Position numbers and translations under genes: made by a program. From contig JAPDRN010000021.1 in assembly GCA_030247855.1 (NCBI GenBank), positions 303,235 through 367,234 of the forward strand: a DNA stretch of 64,000 bases, written 5' to 3'. The DNA is from Knufia peltigerae (Eukaryota > Ascomycota > Eurotiomycetes > Chaetothyriales > Trichomeriaceae). Below the pieces are notes generated by a model. It saw nothing but the letters and a program-made list of their open reading frames with translations. It did no database searches and was not told the origin of the DNA. This document shows positions 10,101 to 20,729 of this stretch, one piece after another (the first letter of the stretch is position 1; each line of letters starts with the position of its first letter).

Positions 10101-11803
10101 TGCTCGCGCAAGAGATATCTCAGAACCGCCTCAAGACAGCCTCGTTTCCTGGAAGCATACGTCTCTGCAATAGTGCGCAGCTCCGTGCTGATCAATCGGT
10201 GTGTCGCATCGTCCAGAAACCCAGACTTTTGTAGCGAAAGCACTGCATTGGCATTGCGAGGGTACAGTTTGGGAAAGCGCATCTCAACCCTGAGGAACAC
10301 TTGACTCTGATCTTTGCCCCATGGAGCTTGTAAAGACATGACGGCTTTGCGATGGGAGATGTCAACAACTTCAAAATCCACCTTTTTAAATTTCTCTCCG
10401 ACATGACGGATCTCTTCTGCCAGAGTATCTGGATCCCAGGTAGAGATCTTCACATTCTTCAGCCACGCGATCGGGTCTGCGCTTTGGCGATTATTCCCTC
10501 GCCCCTGCATGCCTGATCTCTGTGTTTGGCGACCGCCTTGTACCCAGCCTCGAAATTGCGACACAGGCATCTTATTCATGCCGACACTGGTGCTGCTCCG
10601 AGGTCGGAAATGCATGATGTGACTGTGGCGGGGAAACATCTCACTTCGCGGCGTCTGCTCAATTGGTGACTCTGCATCTCCTGGTTCATCCCGGAATGTT
10701 CGATAAACGGCGCCTCTTCTCGTGAAGTTGAGCCTCTGTACTCGAGATTTGCCCTTTTCGTAGCCGATATCCGCATAAATCTCCGGGTCAAGAGCATGTA
10801 GTCTCAGCTCTCGATCAGTGCCCCAGGAGACTAGTTGGAAATCTCGGTCGTCGACACCTTGGTCTACGCTGCCTCGGGCTCGCCAGAGAAACTCTTTGAC
10901 TTGGCCTTCGTGGCCGGGAAAAGTGGCAACTGGCCGAACCCGTCCGCTTTCCCAGGCTCCATTGACCGCTCGCCGGTCATACAGATGCAAGTCACTATTT
11001 CCGCGTTGTGGCATGGCCAAAAGTCCCCATCCAAACGGGGTGTGACGGGCTCTCCAAACAGGGAAAGGTGTTTCAATGACGCGCTCAGGTGTATTATCTT
11101 CCGTGTCCAGATCCCAAAACTTGATCGTCCTATCAAGTGAACAGGTCACAATCTTGTTCTGTTGATGACGGTTCCAGTCGACTCCATAAATCTTGGTACC
11201 GTGTGCTTGAATGGTCCTTACTGGGTACGCGCCATGTCTGACGTCCCAGATGTGGAGGAATTTATCATGAGAACTGGCGACGACGTGTTCGTCCTGACGA
11301 CTCCATTTCACTTGAGTTGCACCGGCGAACCAATCTGAAAAGGAATTGGCCGGGCGCAGTGGAGCTCTCAGATCCCAACAATGCACAAAACTGTCTACGG
11401 CGCATGTGGCGAGGACATCTGGATTGTGCGCCGAGAAGTTGATGTCCGTGATGGCTCTGGTATGGCCGTGAAGGACGAATTCGATGTTATCCTGCCACGA
11501 TCGCGCTTCGAGATTCCAGACTAAGGCCTTTTGGTTGGACGTGCTGACAACCCAATAGTCGCGGGCGGCAAAGGGAGACCATTGGACATCAGCCACTTCC
11601 CAGGGAGTTCTGTGAGGCAGATACCGTGGCACCGAATAGGGCGAGTCAAGGTCGATGATGTGCAAGCCCTCTTTGGACGCCAACGCAACGTCTCGACCAC
11701 TGGGAGAAATGGTCATGGACCCGACGGGCTGTTCCAGCCTAAATGAAGCATCCTTTCCAAAGGTCTCGCTTTCGAAAGCGGACGCTGGACCTCGTCGAGC
11801 CAT
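7196..11803 (-). CDS. MTC5: Mtc5/Sea3 (WDR59) subunit of SEACAT/GATOR2
   Basis: This single exon encodes 1535 aa. An N-terminal beta-propeller of WD repeats spans about residues 30-350, with repeated units ending in WD-like dipeptides (VHCWDL, LHIWDV, IKFWDL). An RWD domain follows (about 450-560: EEIRHVGEKFKKVDFEVVDI to FPKLYPRNANAVLSL). There are long Ser-rich linkers and a C-terminal RING-like zinc region (CCRNCGEPLG; CSICNASIKGLAVPCIQCGHMTCYDC; CPTGCACPC). This WD-RWD-RING order is that of WDR59/Mtc5, a vacuole-associated component of the SEA complex that controls TORC1 in response to amino acids. The RWD domain argues against the sister subunit WDR24/Rtc1. The protein is longer than the yeast and human relatives because of low-complexity insertions. 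Confidence 0.88.
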   Translation of the reverse strand: MARRGPASAFESETFGKDASFRLEQPVGSMTISPSGRDVALASKEGLHIIDLDSPYSVPRYLPHRTPWEVADVQWSPFAARDYWVVSTSNQKALVWNLEARSWQDNIEFVLHGHTRAITDINFSAHNPDVLATCAVDSFVHCWDLRAPLRPANSFSDWFAGATQVKWSRQDEHVVASSHDKFLHIWDVRHGAYPVRTIQAHGTKIYGVDWNRHQQNKIVTCSLDRTIKFWDLDTEDNTPERVIETPFPVWRARHTPFGWGLLAMPQRGNSDLHLYDRRAVNGAWESGRVRPVATFPGHEGQVKEFLWRARGSVDQGVDDRDFQLVSWGTDRELRLHALDPEIYADIGYEKGKSRVQRLNFTRRGAVYRTFRDEPGDAESPIEQTPRSEMFPRHSHIMHFRPRSSTSVGMNKMPVSQFRGWVQGGRQTQRSGMQGRGNNRQSADPIAWLKNVKISTWDPDTLAEEIRHVGEKFKKVDFEVVDISHRKAVMSLQAPWGKDQSQVFLRVEMRFPKLYPRNANAVLSLQKSGFLDDATHRLISTELRTIAETYASRKRGCLEAVLRYLLREQNLEQIVAWVLDESLTDSKILEENDIAADESSSDDDDPLIDGARERLEASANIMVPLAKGCGAVWSETGKLVCFFPTKSKEPVSFLSTLGMTGLEESASNRLFEGFGRLHTSSPARKATSGNRTAEDGSDSDTSDSSWKSSSSSSSSFDTEQNVRGVPSYPVGVPGKQQRSRSPDHSNLSTTGANKLHEGPRTTTVSIHSFDTLIPSKQQLAEAYTIIGDPKQVCTNNASVARDASFDDLASVWTLLGLILDDSIPLEIIHGLGHPAAEDVTVIARAATKTRNSKSDNHQSDAKLLGRTRWGNHPLSLTYLLPAIFDHYERLGDVQMLAMMSCVFAADSNNDLLCGPEPGSKPHIDIPLTEYFPSRVVAKASLDEVDPEADSLVHAINVSTAALAVQRRMRTRPDFSRHGSELSTRAHSLIDDASDRAPNSTTISLSASPEGNRPNHRASSSTAYSTARASLSALTQSYSHSPPGQSSASAIASGLKKYSPSGSLTPGWVSTNLFGHHGGSRSSRMSLQGSDHASQDSQQTNLRSSQSSVHLRQSQRSNGRNSMPSRRSLQSLATTEVTEHPQRKKPPRRKRIKVSLWQQKQFDLDGYSQAPLLDSSLSEKFSAYRTSYAHLLDVWQLFTQRAEILKLDDLSPDTDGILYGASTAKQHGNGRLLERPRRRFMTSLSREASPGLEIQRCCRNCGEPLGSIEKNGVPIGWQCVNQKCRSSATGTSATLKPPGRSACSICNASIKGLAVPCIQCGHMTCYDCAQGWFGSEQMSKARSRRPSQEQEDEEEMDTESTTSHDNDHNTCPTGCACPCSVLTVVDVPYPPGYGERQKPVQPPMSRQDSRNLIGLQRSPSTLTNTDYSSDNTLASFLASTQVHQRTKSVTAARSKAPSVSVQQSHEAHGQHSQSGGVTNDGEDFVDLGDFDQGLSEEDVRLNPWAGSKVATLGRGIGGGLSRGLSSKGSDATIRRIT

Positions 11804-12763
11804 ACTGTGTAGATGATGATGTCACGACCGTAAATAGCTCAAGAGACAGTTCGTGGACAGAAGATAGCACTCGCTATTGTAAGCATCCACGGGCCATAGA
11901 AGCCAGGCGGAAATGCTAGACTTTGCATCTCGGAGCTATACACAACGCTTGGGCGTGCAGGGTCACGATCGGTGAGATAATTGCATGTGCATACACCAGC
12001 CACTGTGTGAGGAGGATTGAGACTGTTGGTGTGTTCAAGACACAAGGAAATATCAAAACTCTGAGGAACGATGATGCCAGAGGAATACGTGATAAATGGA
12101 GTATGCCAGTATCCGATATCGTCGCGACAAGGCGGAAGAGAAACGCAGCGGGAATTGCCAAGGCCAGTGGAACCTCGCCCATCTATATTCGTTCTAACCC
12201 ATTTTAGAATCATGATGATGCCGCCTTGTACAGGAAACGTACCGCTTCATCACAATTGTCACCTTTGAAGATGCCCCCTTATGTCGACTGAGAACTACGG
12301 ACAACAGTCGCTACGGACGTTCGGACACAACCCATAGCTTCAAGCTTAGCTTCCCACGTCTGATGACCTCGATAAAAACTTCTAGGCGATCATCAGTTGA
12401 CTTCCTATTTCTGATTCCAAGTTTCGCCGAAGTATCCCGAATCTCCTTGATCAATTTAAGAAGCTCTCCACGCTTGATGACTTCCAATCGGCTGAAGAAA
12501 TATGGGACAGAGAGATAACTAGGTACACATGTCCTCGTGCTATGTGTTGATTGACGGCCAATAAGCAGTCAACTCTTTGAGCCAAGGACGGTCTATCGTC
12601 AAGTCTTTCGCCCTGAAAACAATGGCTTCCATGCATAACCCTGCGACCCCAAAACCATTGAACAACACCAAGGGTATATGTATCTAATACAAATCATTCA
12701 TGAACGGAATAGTAAGGGCTCAATAGATGCATCAAGAACTCCGGCCCGACATGCACATGTCTT
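11804..12763. other. intergenic region, 960 bp
   Basis: This stretch holds the promoter and 5' UTR of MTC5 and the 3' flank of the ubiquitin protease gene. Open frames are short and uninformative on both strands. I see no repeat or RNA gene. Confidence 0.4.
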
Positions 12764-15326
12764 TCACATCACAACGCATTCTCTATCTGGCTTTTCTCCC
12801 CGATTTTTACTCCTGGCAAGCCGACTTCGACTCTTCTCCTTCCTATGACCTTTGTGGTGCTCGTGATGTGAAGTGTTCGGCATCGAATCTGACTTATCCG
12901 TCAATGATGGTTGACTTAGTTCTGTAACATGGATCTCGGGGCGGTGCCCATCTTCCGCGGCATTGAGATGCACGTCGCGACTTTTCCTCTTGGTCAATTT
13001 CGACAGGGTTCGACCCAAACCGCTCACATTATTCCGGGAATACGATCCACTCAGACGTTCGGTCCTGGTAGATTTTTCCGGGTCTTTCGGAACGGCCAGT
13101 GCCGTCTCACTTACTGGTTCCGAGCGCTGCTCTGAGAGTGAGATCGCACTCATTCTTCTAGACTCGACAGGAGACCGACCACGAGGATCGTCTGCCGGCG
13201 AAATCTCGAAGCTTGGTCTTCCAGATGTAGTTTGGTTTCCAGTGGACACAGATACGCTAGAAACCTCACTTACTGACGCGTTCCTCTCAGAAACTGCGGA
13301 TGGGACAGTCTCCTCGCCAAACGTGATATGTCCAGGGTCACCTTCAATGGGAACAATCTGGTAGAATAGCAAATAAGGGGTTTCTTCTCGAAGAGCCTTC
13401 TCGATATCGACCACAGTGATTCGAGAAGGCGCGAGATCGTCGAATCTCATCCAAGTTGCGGTTGTCGTCGTGGAGGCGACGCTATTTGCCGAATCAGGAG
13501 GCGGTGTTCCTCGCACCAGTGCGATATAATGACCGGAGTCAACGGAAGTGCCTCGATGGCATACCACTGACTGCAATGACAACTTGAAGTTGCCATACAG
13601 CGACCTGGTCTCTTCCATGTGCTCGTCCTGGATGAAGTGAGGTACACCGATCTCGACGGGAATGTCAATTTGGGTGTCCAACCTGACGGCTCTGCCTTCG
13701 GGCGTCATAGTATATCGCTTGAGGCAAAGACCCAGTACCGGTCGCTTGGATGAGAAATGGGCGGCGACCTGGGCATCATTGGTAGGTGCATTGTCCGTGT
13801 ACCATGCTAAATGAAATCAGTCTGGAATCTCCATTCCTCGTACAAACAGCAACTTACGAATAAGGCTGAAGAATTGCCACGCCGGCATCATCACCTCTTT
13901 CCGCATACTTCCGGCACGTAATCGCCCGGTGAAATCCTTCGCCTCAATTCCAGTAAGAGACGAAGAGCCACTCTCCTTCCGGATGGGAATATAACGCTCT
14001 TGAATGATGCTTGGGGTACGCATACGATTCACTGGTCGCTCGGGCGGTGCATATGCGGGCGGCAAACCTATCGGCGAAGCTACAGGAGTGGAGGGGCTCG
14101 ATGAGTCAGGGTCCACCTCGACAGTCTCGACGTGAACAGCACTTGTTTTCCGCATTGAGCTCAGCGTCGACCTCCGCTCCATGTACCTTCTGACTTCGAT
14201 GCGGTTGTTGAAGTAATCTTCCAGACATTCCTCGAGAGTGATTACTTTGTTTTGGTCCGTCGGCTCGGGTGGGGGGATGGCGACTTCGAGAAGCCTCTCA
14301 TTGATGAATTTGTGATCGTCATTGGTATCTTCCTTACCAGTATGATATATGTCCATTTTCAAAGTCAACAGGGGAAGGTCGAGAACCCCAGTGATGAAAG
14401 TGAAAGCTTCTGACGCGTCTTGCTGATGCAGTTCCGCAGCCTCTTGCCAGCCACAGTCTGCCAGAGCCTCCTGCAGCACTTTGGTGACGTCGGTGGTTAT
14501 GAGCTTGCCATTTCGCAGGAGATTGACCCATAGTCGCAGAAGAAACCCGAGTTTGTTGCGTGGGAGATCCTCAAAAGAGTTGTACAGCATGGCCTCGAAA
14601 CTGTCGAGGCGGGAGAACATCGAAAAGAGGGTGGCATCGAGATAGCAAGTCACACCTTGTCGGTTCTGTGCGCCTAACAGTCTGACTCTGGGATCATAAC
14701 TAGTGACAATACCCTCAGATGCATCGGACATGGCATGCAGGAGGTCGTATGCGGCGTCCACATCACCATTTGCAGCATTCGAACGCAAAGCCCAGAGCAG
14801 CTGGGCATTTCTCAGGATGACACCTTTCGAACTGAGCAAGCGATGTCGGAGTGTTTTGATCTGCACATGCATCAGCCATGAAACATGAATGATATGAAGA
14901 CGTTGCGCCCGACCTTTTGCTCTTCGGCTTGGTTGGCTGATGTGCCCTGGGCGTCAAACAAGCCATAGAAGTCAGAGGCCGATGTTGGATCAAAGGGCTT
15001 CGACATCAACTCTGGACTTGACTGCACAGAAAAAAAGTCAGTCTAAAGACAGGAGAGAGGCAGGAAGGCATGGAGGAGGGATTACAGAAGACCCATCTCG
15101 CTGTCTGGTGGGAGTGCAGATGGAGAGACAGAGTCGCTGGAAGTTCGCCATGGGATATCGAAAAAGACTATGAGAATGATACAAGGCTCTGCGCCAAACA
15201 TCATGGACTTACCGCAGAGGGAGGAGGCTTCTTGGTGATGAGACCTGAATGGTGATGGCTGTCTCGATCTTGGTTGCGCTTGCCATCACGCCTCGATAAG
15301 AATCTCTGCACCCCGTGTCCGGTCAT
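12764..15326 (-). CDS. ubiquitin-specific protease (C19/USP family) with C-terminal CaaX box
   Basis: Four exons, 15213-15326, 14914-15021, 13858-14860 and 12764-13806, sum to 2268 nt and 755 aa. The deubiquitinase Cys box is NRQGVTCYLDATLFSMF (nucleophile near residue 146), and the His box is DSGHYIALVRG (His near 501). A CLKRY motif lies between them, across the 51-nt third intron. The exact yeast orthologue is not clear to me. The N terminus was assembled from two short exons (MTGHGVQRFLSRRDGKRN and SSPELMSKPFDPTSASDFYG) joined by a 191-nt intron with a GTAAGT donor. The C-terminal tail is Lys/Arg/Ser-rich and ends in Cys-Val-Val-Met, a farnesylation-type CaaX box, suggesting membrane anchoring. 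The first exon is the least certain part. Confidence 0.85.
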
Positions 15327-16196
15327 ATCTGCTGCTGCTGCTGCCCAGCAGGACGGTGCTGGGCACTCTGTTGCCCTACAACTTTCCCTATCGCTGCAAA
15401 TACTTTAGAAATTCGAAGAAATATTCTGAACCATGACTGTCGTGGGAGGCCAAGGCTGAAGTAGTGTCCGACTTCGGCAATTAAATCTTTTTTGAGGGGG
15501 GCCTGTTTGGTGGTGTTCGATGCGGGTGAGGAGTAAATAGTGATGAACCCTGGCCTCACTAATGTCCGCAATATATCACAGATGTCTTGATAATGGCGGC
15601 GGCAAATACGATGTGTCTGAACGCGTCATACGCACGATATGATACGCGAGGTATTAGAGAGATATGAACGATGAGAGTTTTAAAGAGGGTTGGGAGGCTG
15701 AGGTCAGCGATCCAGCCCGTGATGGGAGGCGGGCGTTTTCTCTCGAATCTCCTGCCTCGTTTTGCCCCGCGGACGCCCAGTTTGACCCCCAAGGAGCCTG
15801 TGTTGTTGGGCTATTGATCGCGCCGGGCTTGCGCTGTTTATTGGTTCGGTGGCTTGATGGATTCCCTCTAGCTGCCAGCGATGTTTTTACAGGCCACGGA
15901 GTAGTACTCGTACTGTATTCCATTCCCACCCCAGTTAAAGTGACTCGATCCCTCTCTAATTAATGGGTGAGTGAATGGCCCGCCAAGCCCCGATCAGATC
16001 AGTCCGCAAAGCTCGCTTGCTTCTCCCTCGTCCTTCCAGTTGCGCCGACAGTCCGATCAAATCAGCATCTCCAATAAAGACCTCACGTTGTCCGACTACA
16101 CGGCACTGAACCCTCCTGACCTCCTCCCCAACATCAGCACTTTGCCCCCTTCCTTCCCCCTTCGAGCCTCGCCGAGTGCTCTCCGACCCCCTCGCC
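15327..16196. promoter_or_regulatory. divergent promoter region between USP and NDUFA12 genes, 870 bp
   Basis: This region separates two head-to-head starts (minus at 15326, plus at 16197). The NDUFA12-proximal 200 bp are C/T-rich with many CTCC tracts, a common fungal core-promoter or 5' UTR feature. Open frames here have no coding character. Confidence 0.45.
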
Positions 16197-16776
16197 ATGT
16201 CGACCGTCACCCGAACATTGCGCAATTTATGGAGAATTGGCTTCAAAGAGTATGGCCACCAGATGCAATACATGGTAAAGGATTTCTGCTTGAACACCCA
16301 AGGGGCATCGACATTCTGACAGAGGTATATAGGGCGACACCAAGGCTGGTGTTCTCGTGGGAAAGGATCGATGGGGAAACAAATACTATGAGAACTTGGA
16401 AGAAGACCTTCCTCTGAGAACGAGATGGGTAGGGGAAATTGCGAAACTTACTGCTCCGAAGAGCTCTGGACTAAGTTTCATCAGGTCGATTACAAGGACA
16501 AGGAATTAGACGCCAGCCATATCGAACCCGGTTGGCACGCCTGGATGAGCTATCTGGTAGACAAGCCACCCGTCGAGGACAAACTGCTAGCTGTCGGTGT
16601 ACGGCCGTGGGAGACAAAACAACCCGTCATCAACAACACAGGCAGCCGAGCTGCGTACAGACCATACTCAACGTGCGTTACCATCTGTGATCACTTGCGA
16701 GCTGTGGTTAACTTGTGACAGGACCAAACCGAAGTATAGTGCTTGGGATCCGGTGGCCAAATCCCGAGACGGATGA
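16197..16776 (+). CDS. NDUFA12: NADH:ubiquinone oxidoreductase subunit NDUFA12 (B17.2)
   Basis: This gene encodes an accessory subunit of mitochondrial complex I. Four exons, 16197-16274, 16333-16428, 16485-16672 and 16722-16776, sum to 417 nt and give 138 aa, normal for the family. The spliced protein begins MSTVTRTLRNLWRIGFKEYG and contains the family landmarks DRWGNKYYENLEEDLPLRTRW, IEPGWHAWMSYLVDKPP and RAAYRPYSTTKPKYSAWDP. Introns are 58, 56 and 49 nt with donors GTAAAG, GTAGGG and GTGCGT. The gene converges on LTV1 with about 220 bp between stop codons. No defect is visible. Confidence 0.95.
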
Positions 16777-16996
16777 GTCCGTTTGCCCAACTTTGGAGAC
16801 ATTCAGGAAGGCGGCGAATTCGAGCCAAAGGCATAAAAACAATGTTACAACGTTGAATTTGGTACAGATGCACGCACAGGGCGTTTCAGAAGGGCTTTGC
16901 TTGAAGAACGACAAACAGGTTTATATTGCACAAAGGGGGTATCTTCGAATGCCACGACAAAATTCAATCTCGAAAAACACCATTAGCCTGACCATT

Positions 16997-18462
16997 TCAT
17001 GCTTTTGTCGGGCGCGAATATACCCTGGCAGGTCCGAGTTCTGCTCGCACTTCGTCGAGCTGCTGGAGGCCGTATTTTTCATTGCCGTTCTTCCCTCTTT
17101 TGCCCTTTGCACCTTTCCGTTTGCCTCCTGGGTTTGCTTTGTTCCAATGACCTAGGAAATCGTCCATCATGCCGCCAAAATCTTGTCGAACAGCACCCTC
17201 ATCTGCGAAGCTGGTTGTCGAGAGTTGGGACATTTTCGATTGGCCAGTCATGCCCGATGCTAGCGACATTCCGCCGTCCATGTCATCAAACTCGTCAGCC
17301 TCGTCCAAAGAGTACATCTTTTCGACCTGATCGAATCGTGCATCCAGCAATTGTTGTCCATCGGTCCTTGCCAAAGAGGAAGATGTCATTGAATATGCAC
17401 TGGGGTTGGTCAAGGCACCTTTGCGCTTCTTCTGGCGCAGAGGTGTACCGTTCAGTGTGTAAAGCGTCGGGGCTTTATCCTGTACTGCAGACGCCGCGAT
17501 GATGGAATCTGCTGTTTTTGGCTCAGGTCTCCTTGTGTTGTCTCTCTTGAATTTGGCGAACTCTTTCAGCCAGTCTCCATCTTCAGCTGCCGCAGCTTCG
17601 GCATCTAGAGAACCGTCCTCGTTCACTAATTCAGCTCCGGCGGCAGTTGGAAACGATGTCCTCATGGGCAGTTGAGCGGGCTGGGCAGGAGCCTTCTCTG
17701 TTGCGTCTGACTCCCATCCGTCGTCATCTTCATCCTCGAAATTTGCTTCAAATTCAGCCAACTCTAATTCTCCAAACTGTCCTTCTTTTGCAAGAGCTGC
17801 AAACATATCTTCCTCGTCCTTCTCGTCCACATAAGCGTCATCGTCCAAGGCCTCCAGTACTTCTCGTAGTCGAGGGTCCATGTCAGGTTGGAATCCAGCA
17901 ATCTCATCCGGAACATCCTGCTGATTCTGGTACGTCGCAGGCCTTGTTGATGTGGACAAAGTCGATAACATCTCACTGCCGACCACACTCTGAGTGTCAT
18001 CCAGCGATACTTCCCTGAGTGCATCTTCCAGTTTCATTGTTTTTGCCTTCCCTTTGCCCTTGCCCTGCACCTTTACAGGAGCAGCCTCCATGAAATGTGA
18101 CTCTCCACCGCCTTCTCCGATATCTCGCAAATGTTGCATGTAATCATAATTCGTGTCGTCGAAGTAAACTCCGTACTCTGCCGCCTCGCCCTCGTTCTCG
18201 CGCATGCTCTCAAAATCCAGATCATCTTCCAGGTCGGTCAAGTGTAAACCAGCTTTCTGCTCAGTCTTCCGCGAGGCTGGGACTGGACCCGAAACAGGGT
18301 AGAGCGCCCGCTCGCCAGCAGTCTCATCGTGTAACGACGGGTCATTTTGTGGACGGTAAAGAAGTTGGAAGGTCTGGGCCTGGTTCTTGTCACTGTTCTC
18401 TCATTAGAGTCTATAAATCCAAATCAAATGGGAAACCCGTACATCCATCGTTTCCGAGGCAT
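16997..18462 (-). CDS. LTV1: Ltv1, 40S ribosome biogenesis and export factor
   Basis: Two exons, 18443-18462 (20 nt) and 16997-18392, are joined by a 50-nt intron (donor GTACGG, acceptor CAG) and give 471 aa. The first exon supplies MPRKRW, and the codon for Ile spans the junction, giving MPRKRWIDKNQAQTFQLLYR, the conserved Ltv1 N terminus. The rest is acidic and includes LTDLEDDLDFESMRENEGEA, TNYDYMQHLRDIG and a basic C terminus. Ltv1 helps assemble the 40S head and is released after phosphorylation in the cytoplasm. The tiny first exon is easily missed: a TTG-initiated frame from 18241 would wrongly shorten the protein. The gene is head-to-head with LSG1. Confidence 0.93.
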
Positions 18463-18740
18463 TTTGGACAATCTTTAAAAAGGTCTAGGTTGGTGAACGT
18501 GTAGACTTGTGTCAAGGGTAAGAGTGGCTGCGTATGGCGGGGGGGTGAAAGTGGTGCGGAAAATAATTTCTAAGAAATTTTGGTCTCCCGCATCGAATAG
18601 TCAGCGCAACCGCCACTCTATATGACGTCCTGCGCTCGACTCCAAATCTTTCTCTTTCAACGATCAAACAGTGAGGTGCAAACCCTGACTACCTCGATTC
18701 GCCTCCCTCCAGTACTGCACGCCCAAACAACTCCGTCAAG
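18463..18740. promoter_or_regulatory. 278-bp shared divergent promoter of LTV1 and LSG1
   Basis: Two ribosome-biogenesis genes start on either side of this short region. It contains a perfect 7+1+7 inverted repeat, AATTTCT-A-AGAAATT, at 18565-18579, followed by TTTTGG. The AAATTTT-like core resembles the ribosomal RNA processing element known upstream of yeast ribosome-biogenesis genes. Use of that element here is inference. Confidence 0.6.
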
Positions 18741-20729
18741 ATGGTCTTAGCGAAGAGCAAGAACAGCGTCGGGTTGGGCAATAGCCTGATGAACGACCGC
18801 TTCGGCAAAGGCAAGGGTTCAGACAGGAAGAAAGTCTCTGCACAGGGTGTACTTCGGGTCGACCACACTACCGGACAGACTTACGTTACAAATGAAGCGA
18901 AAGAGGCCTCTTGGGTGAAGATGCGCAGTGTCACTGAACAAGGCGCTCTCGACGAGTTTCTTTCGACTGCCGAACTCGCAGGCACTGATTTCACGGCAGA
19001 GAAGATGAATAATGTCAAAATCATACATTCTGATCAAAATAACCCATATCTTCTAAGCGCGGCTGAAGAGAGAGGTGCTAGGAGAAAACATGCACAGAAC
19101 AAGGGAAGATTGACTGTCCCGAGGCGGCCGAAGTGGGATGAGACAACGACACCCCGACAATTAGATGAACAGGAGAGAGCAAGCCTGTTGGATTGGAGAC
19201 GAGGACTTGCAGAGTTGCAGGAAAATGACGATCTACTCATGACACCTTTCGAGCGAAATATTGAAGTCTGGAGACAACTATGGAGAGTTATCGAGAGGTC
19301 GGATTTAATCGTGCAGATTGTCGACGCTAGAAATCCGTTGCTCTTTCGGAGTGAAGATCTTGAGAGATACGTCAAGGAAGTCGACCCCCAGAAGCGCAAC
19401 TTGCTGCTGGTCAACAAGGCTGATATGATGACCGAGGAACAACGACAAGTATGGGCAATGTATTTCCAGCAACAAGGGATCAATTACAAGTTTTTCTCGG
19501 CTCATCTTGCAAAAGAGATGAACGAGGGCCGAGATGCCATTGAGGAATTAGACGCACGGCAGATTCAACAACAGATCGATCGGAACTTGCCTCAGAAGAC
19601 CATGGCCCAGAACCTCCAAGATCTCAATCTGAGAGAAGAGGAGGGTGAAGAGTGGTCAGATGAGGAAGAAGGATCTGACGAATCCGATGAAGACAACTTC
19701 GAAGCTGGACCTTCAGAACTGCCATCTGCTAGCACACAGATATTGACCGTGGACGAACTAGAAGCATTGTTTCTAGAGAATATACCGAAAGACAGCACAC
19801 AGGATCGGAAAACGACAATAGGACTAGTTGGTTACCCCAACGTCGGAAAGTCATCGACGATCAATGCCATGATCGGTGCAAAGAAAGTCAGCGTCTCATC
19901 TACCCCAGGAAAGACGAAGCACTTCCAGACCATACATCTCTCCGATCGGGTCATTTTGTGTGATTGTCCTGGTCTAGTTTTCCCAAACTTTGCAACCACC
20001 AAGGCCGAACTAGTTTGCAATGGCGTTCTACCCATTGACCAACTACGTGAATTTACCGGTCCGGCTGGCCTTGTCGCACACAGAATTCCACAGGCATTTT
20101 TAGAGAATGTCTACGGTATGAAGATTGTGACAAGGCCTGTAGAGGAAGGCGGCACAGGGACACCGACGGCGTCTGAAATGTTGCGAGCATATGCCAAAGC
20201 TCGAGGTTTCGCTACGACCGGCCACGGCCAGCCAGATGAGTCGAGGGCTGCGAGATATATCTTGAAGGACTACGTTAATGGCAAATTACTGTACTGCCAC
20301 CCACCTCCCCACGACCCAGAAATCGACGGAGCGGAATTCAACGAAGCCCTTTACGATTTCGCGCATCTGCCGGCCAAGCGACAAGCCTGGCTGATCGCAC
20401 ATAATGACGAAATTACGCGGGATGGAGATACTGAATCACAGATGTCGGTGCCTCTACGCCCACAGGAGACAGGCAACAAGTCAAGATCCCTTGATAAGCG
20501 ATTCTTTGGTCCTGGCTCTGGAAATGCAGGCCACCTGACTATGCCTTTTAATCACCAGTACACAGAACAGGGAGCACAGCAGAAGCAATTGACGGGGCGA
20601 AAAGCAAGGACAATGGTTGCGCTCGAGAGAGATATTGACCCGGCGGACATGAAGCTGAACAGCAAGAAGCATTTCAAAGGCGCAAGGAGGAAGGCGAGGA
20701 CCGTCAGATCAGCGAACGATGATGAGTGA
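18741..20729 (+). CDS. LSG1: Lsg1, large-subunit GTPase of 60S biogenesis
   Basis: This single exon encodes 662 aa. It is a circularly permuted GTPase: the G4 motif NKADMM (in LLLVNKADM) comes before the G1 P-loop GLVGYPNVGKSSTINAMIG, the G2-like SSTPGKTKHF and the G3 DCPGLVFP. Between G4 and G1 lies an acidic Glu/Ser-rich insert (about residues 295-325), and the C terminus is basic. In yeast, cytoplasmic Lsg1 triggers release of the export adaptor Nmd3 from the 60S subunit. All catalytic motifs are present. It shares a promoter with LTV1, so both subunits' late maturation factors may be co-regulated. Confidence 0.95.
   Translation: MVLAKSKNSVGLGNSLMNDRFGKGKGSDRKKVSAQGVLRVDHTTGQTYVTNEAKEASWVKMRSVTEQGALDEFLSTAELAGTDFTAEKMNNVKIIHSDQNNPYLLSAAEERGARRKHAQNKGRLTVPRRPKWDETTTPRQLDEQERASLLDWRRGLAELQENDDLLMTPFERNIEVWRQLWRVIERSDLIVQIVDARNPLLFRSEDLERYVKEVDPQKRNLLLVNKADMMTEEQRQVWAMYFQQQGINYKFFSAHLAKEMNEGRDAIEELDARQIQQQIDRNLPQKTMAQNLQDLNLREEEGEEWSDEEEGSDESDEDNFEAGPSELPSASTQILTVDELEALFLENIPKDSTQDRKTTIGLVGYPNVGKSSTINAMIGAKKVSVSSTPGKTKHFQTIHLSDRVILCDCPGLVFPNFATTKAELVCNGVLPIDQLREFTGPAGLVAHRIPQAFLENVYGMKIVTRPVEEGGTGTPTASEMLRAYAKARGFATTGHGQPDESRAARYILKDYVNGKLLYCHPPPHDPEIDGAEFNEALYDFAHLPAKRQAWLIAHNDEITRDGDTESQMSVPLRPQETGNKSRSLDKRFFGPGSGNAGHLTMPFNHQYTEQGAQQKQLTGRKARTMVALERDIDPADMKLNSKKHFKGARRKARTVRSANDDE

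Noticed and set aside
18241..18243. TTG-initiated start for LTV1
   Set aside because: The frame is open further upstream, and a 20-nt first exon supplies the conserved N terminus MPRKRWIDK.
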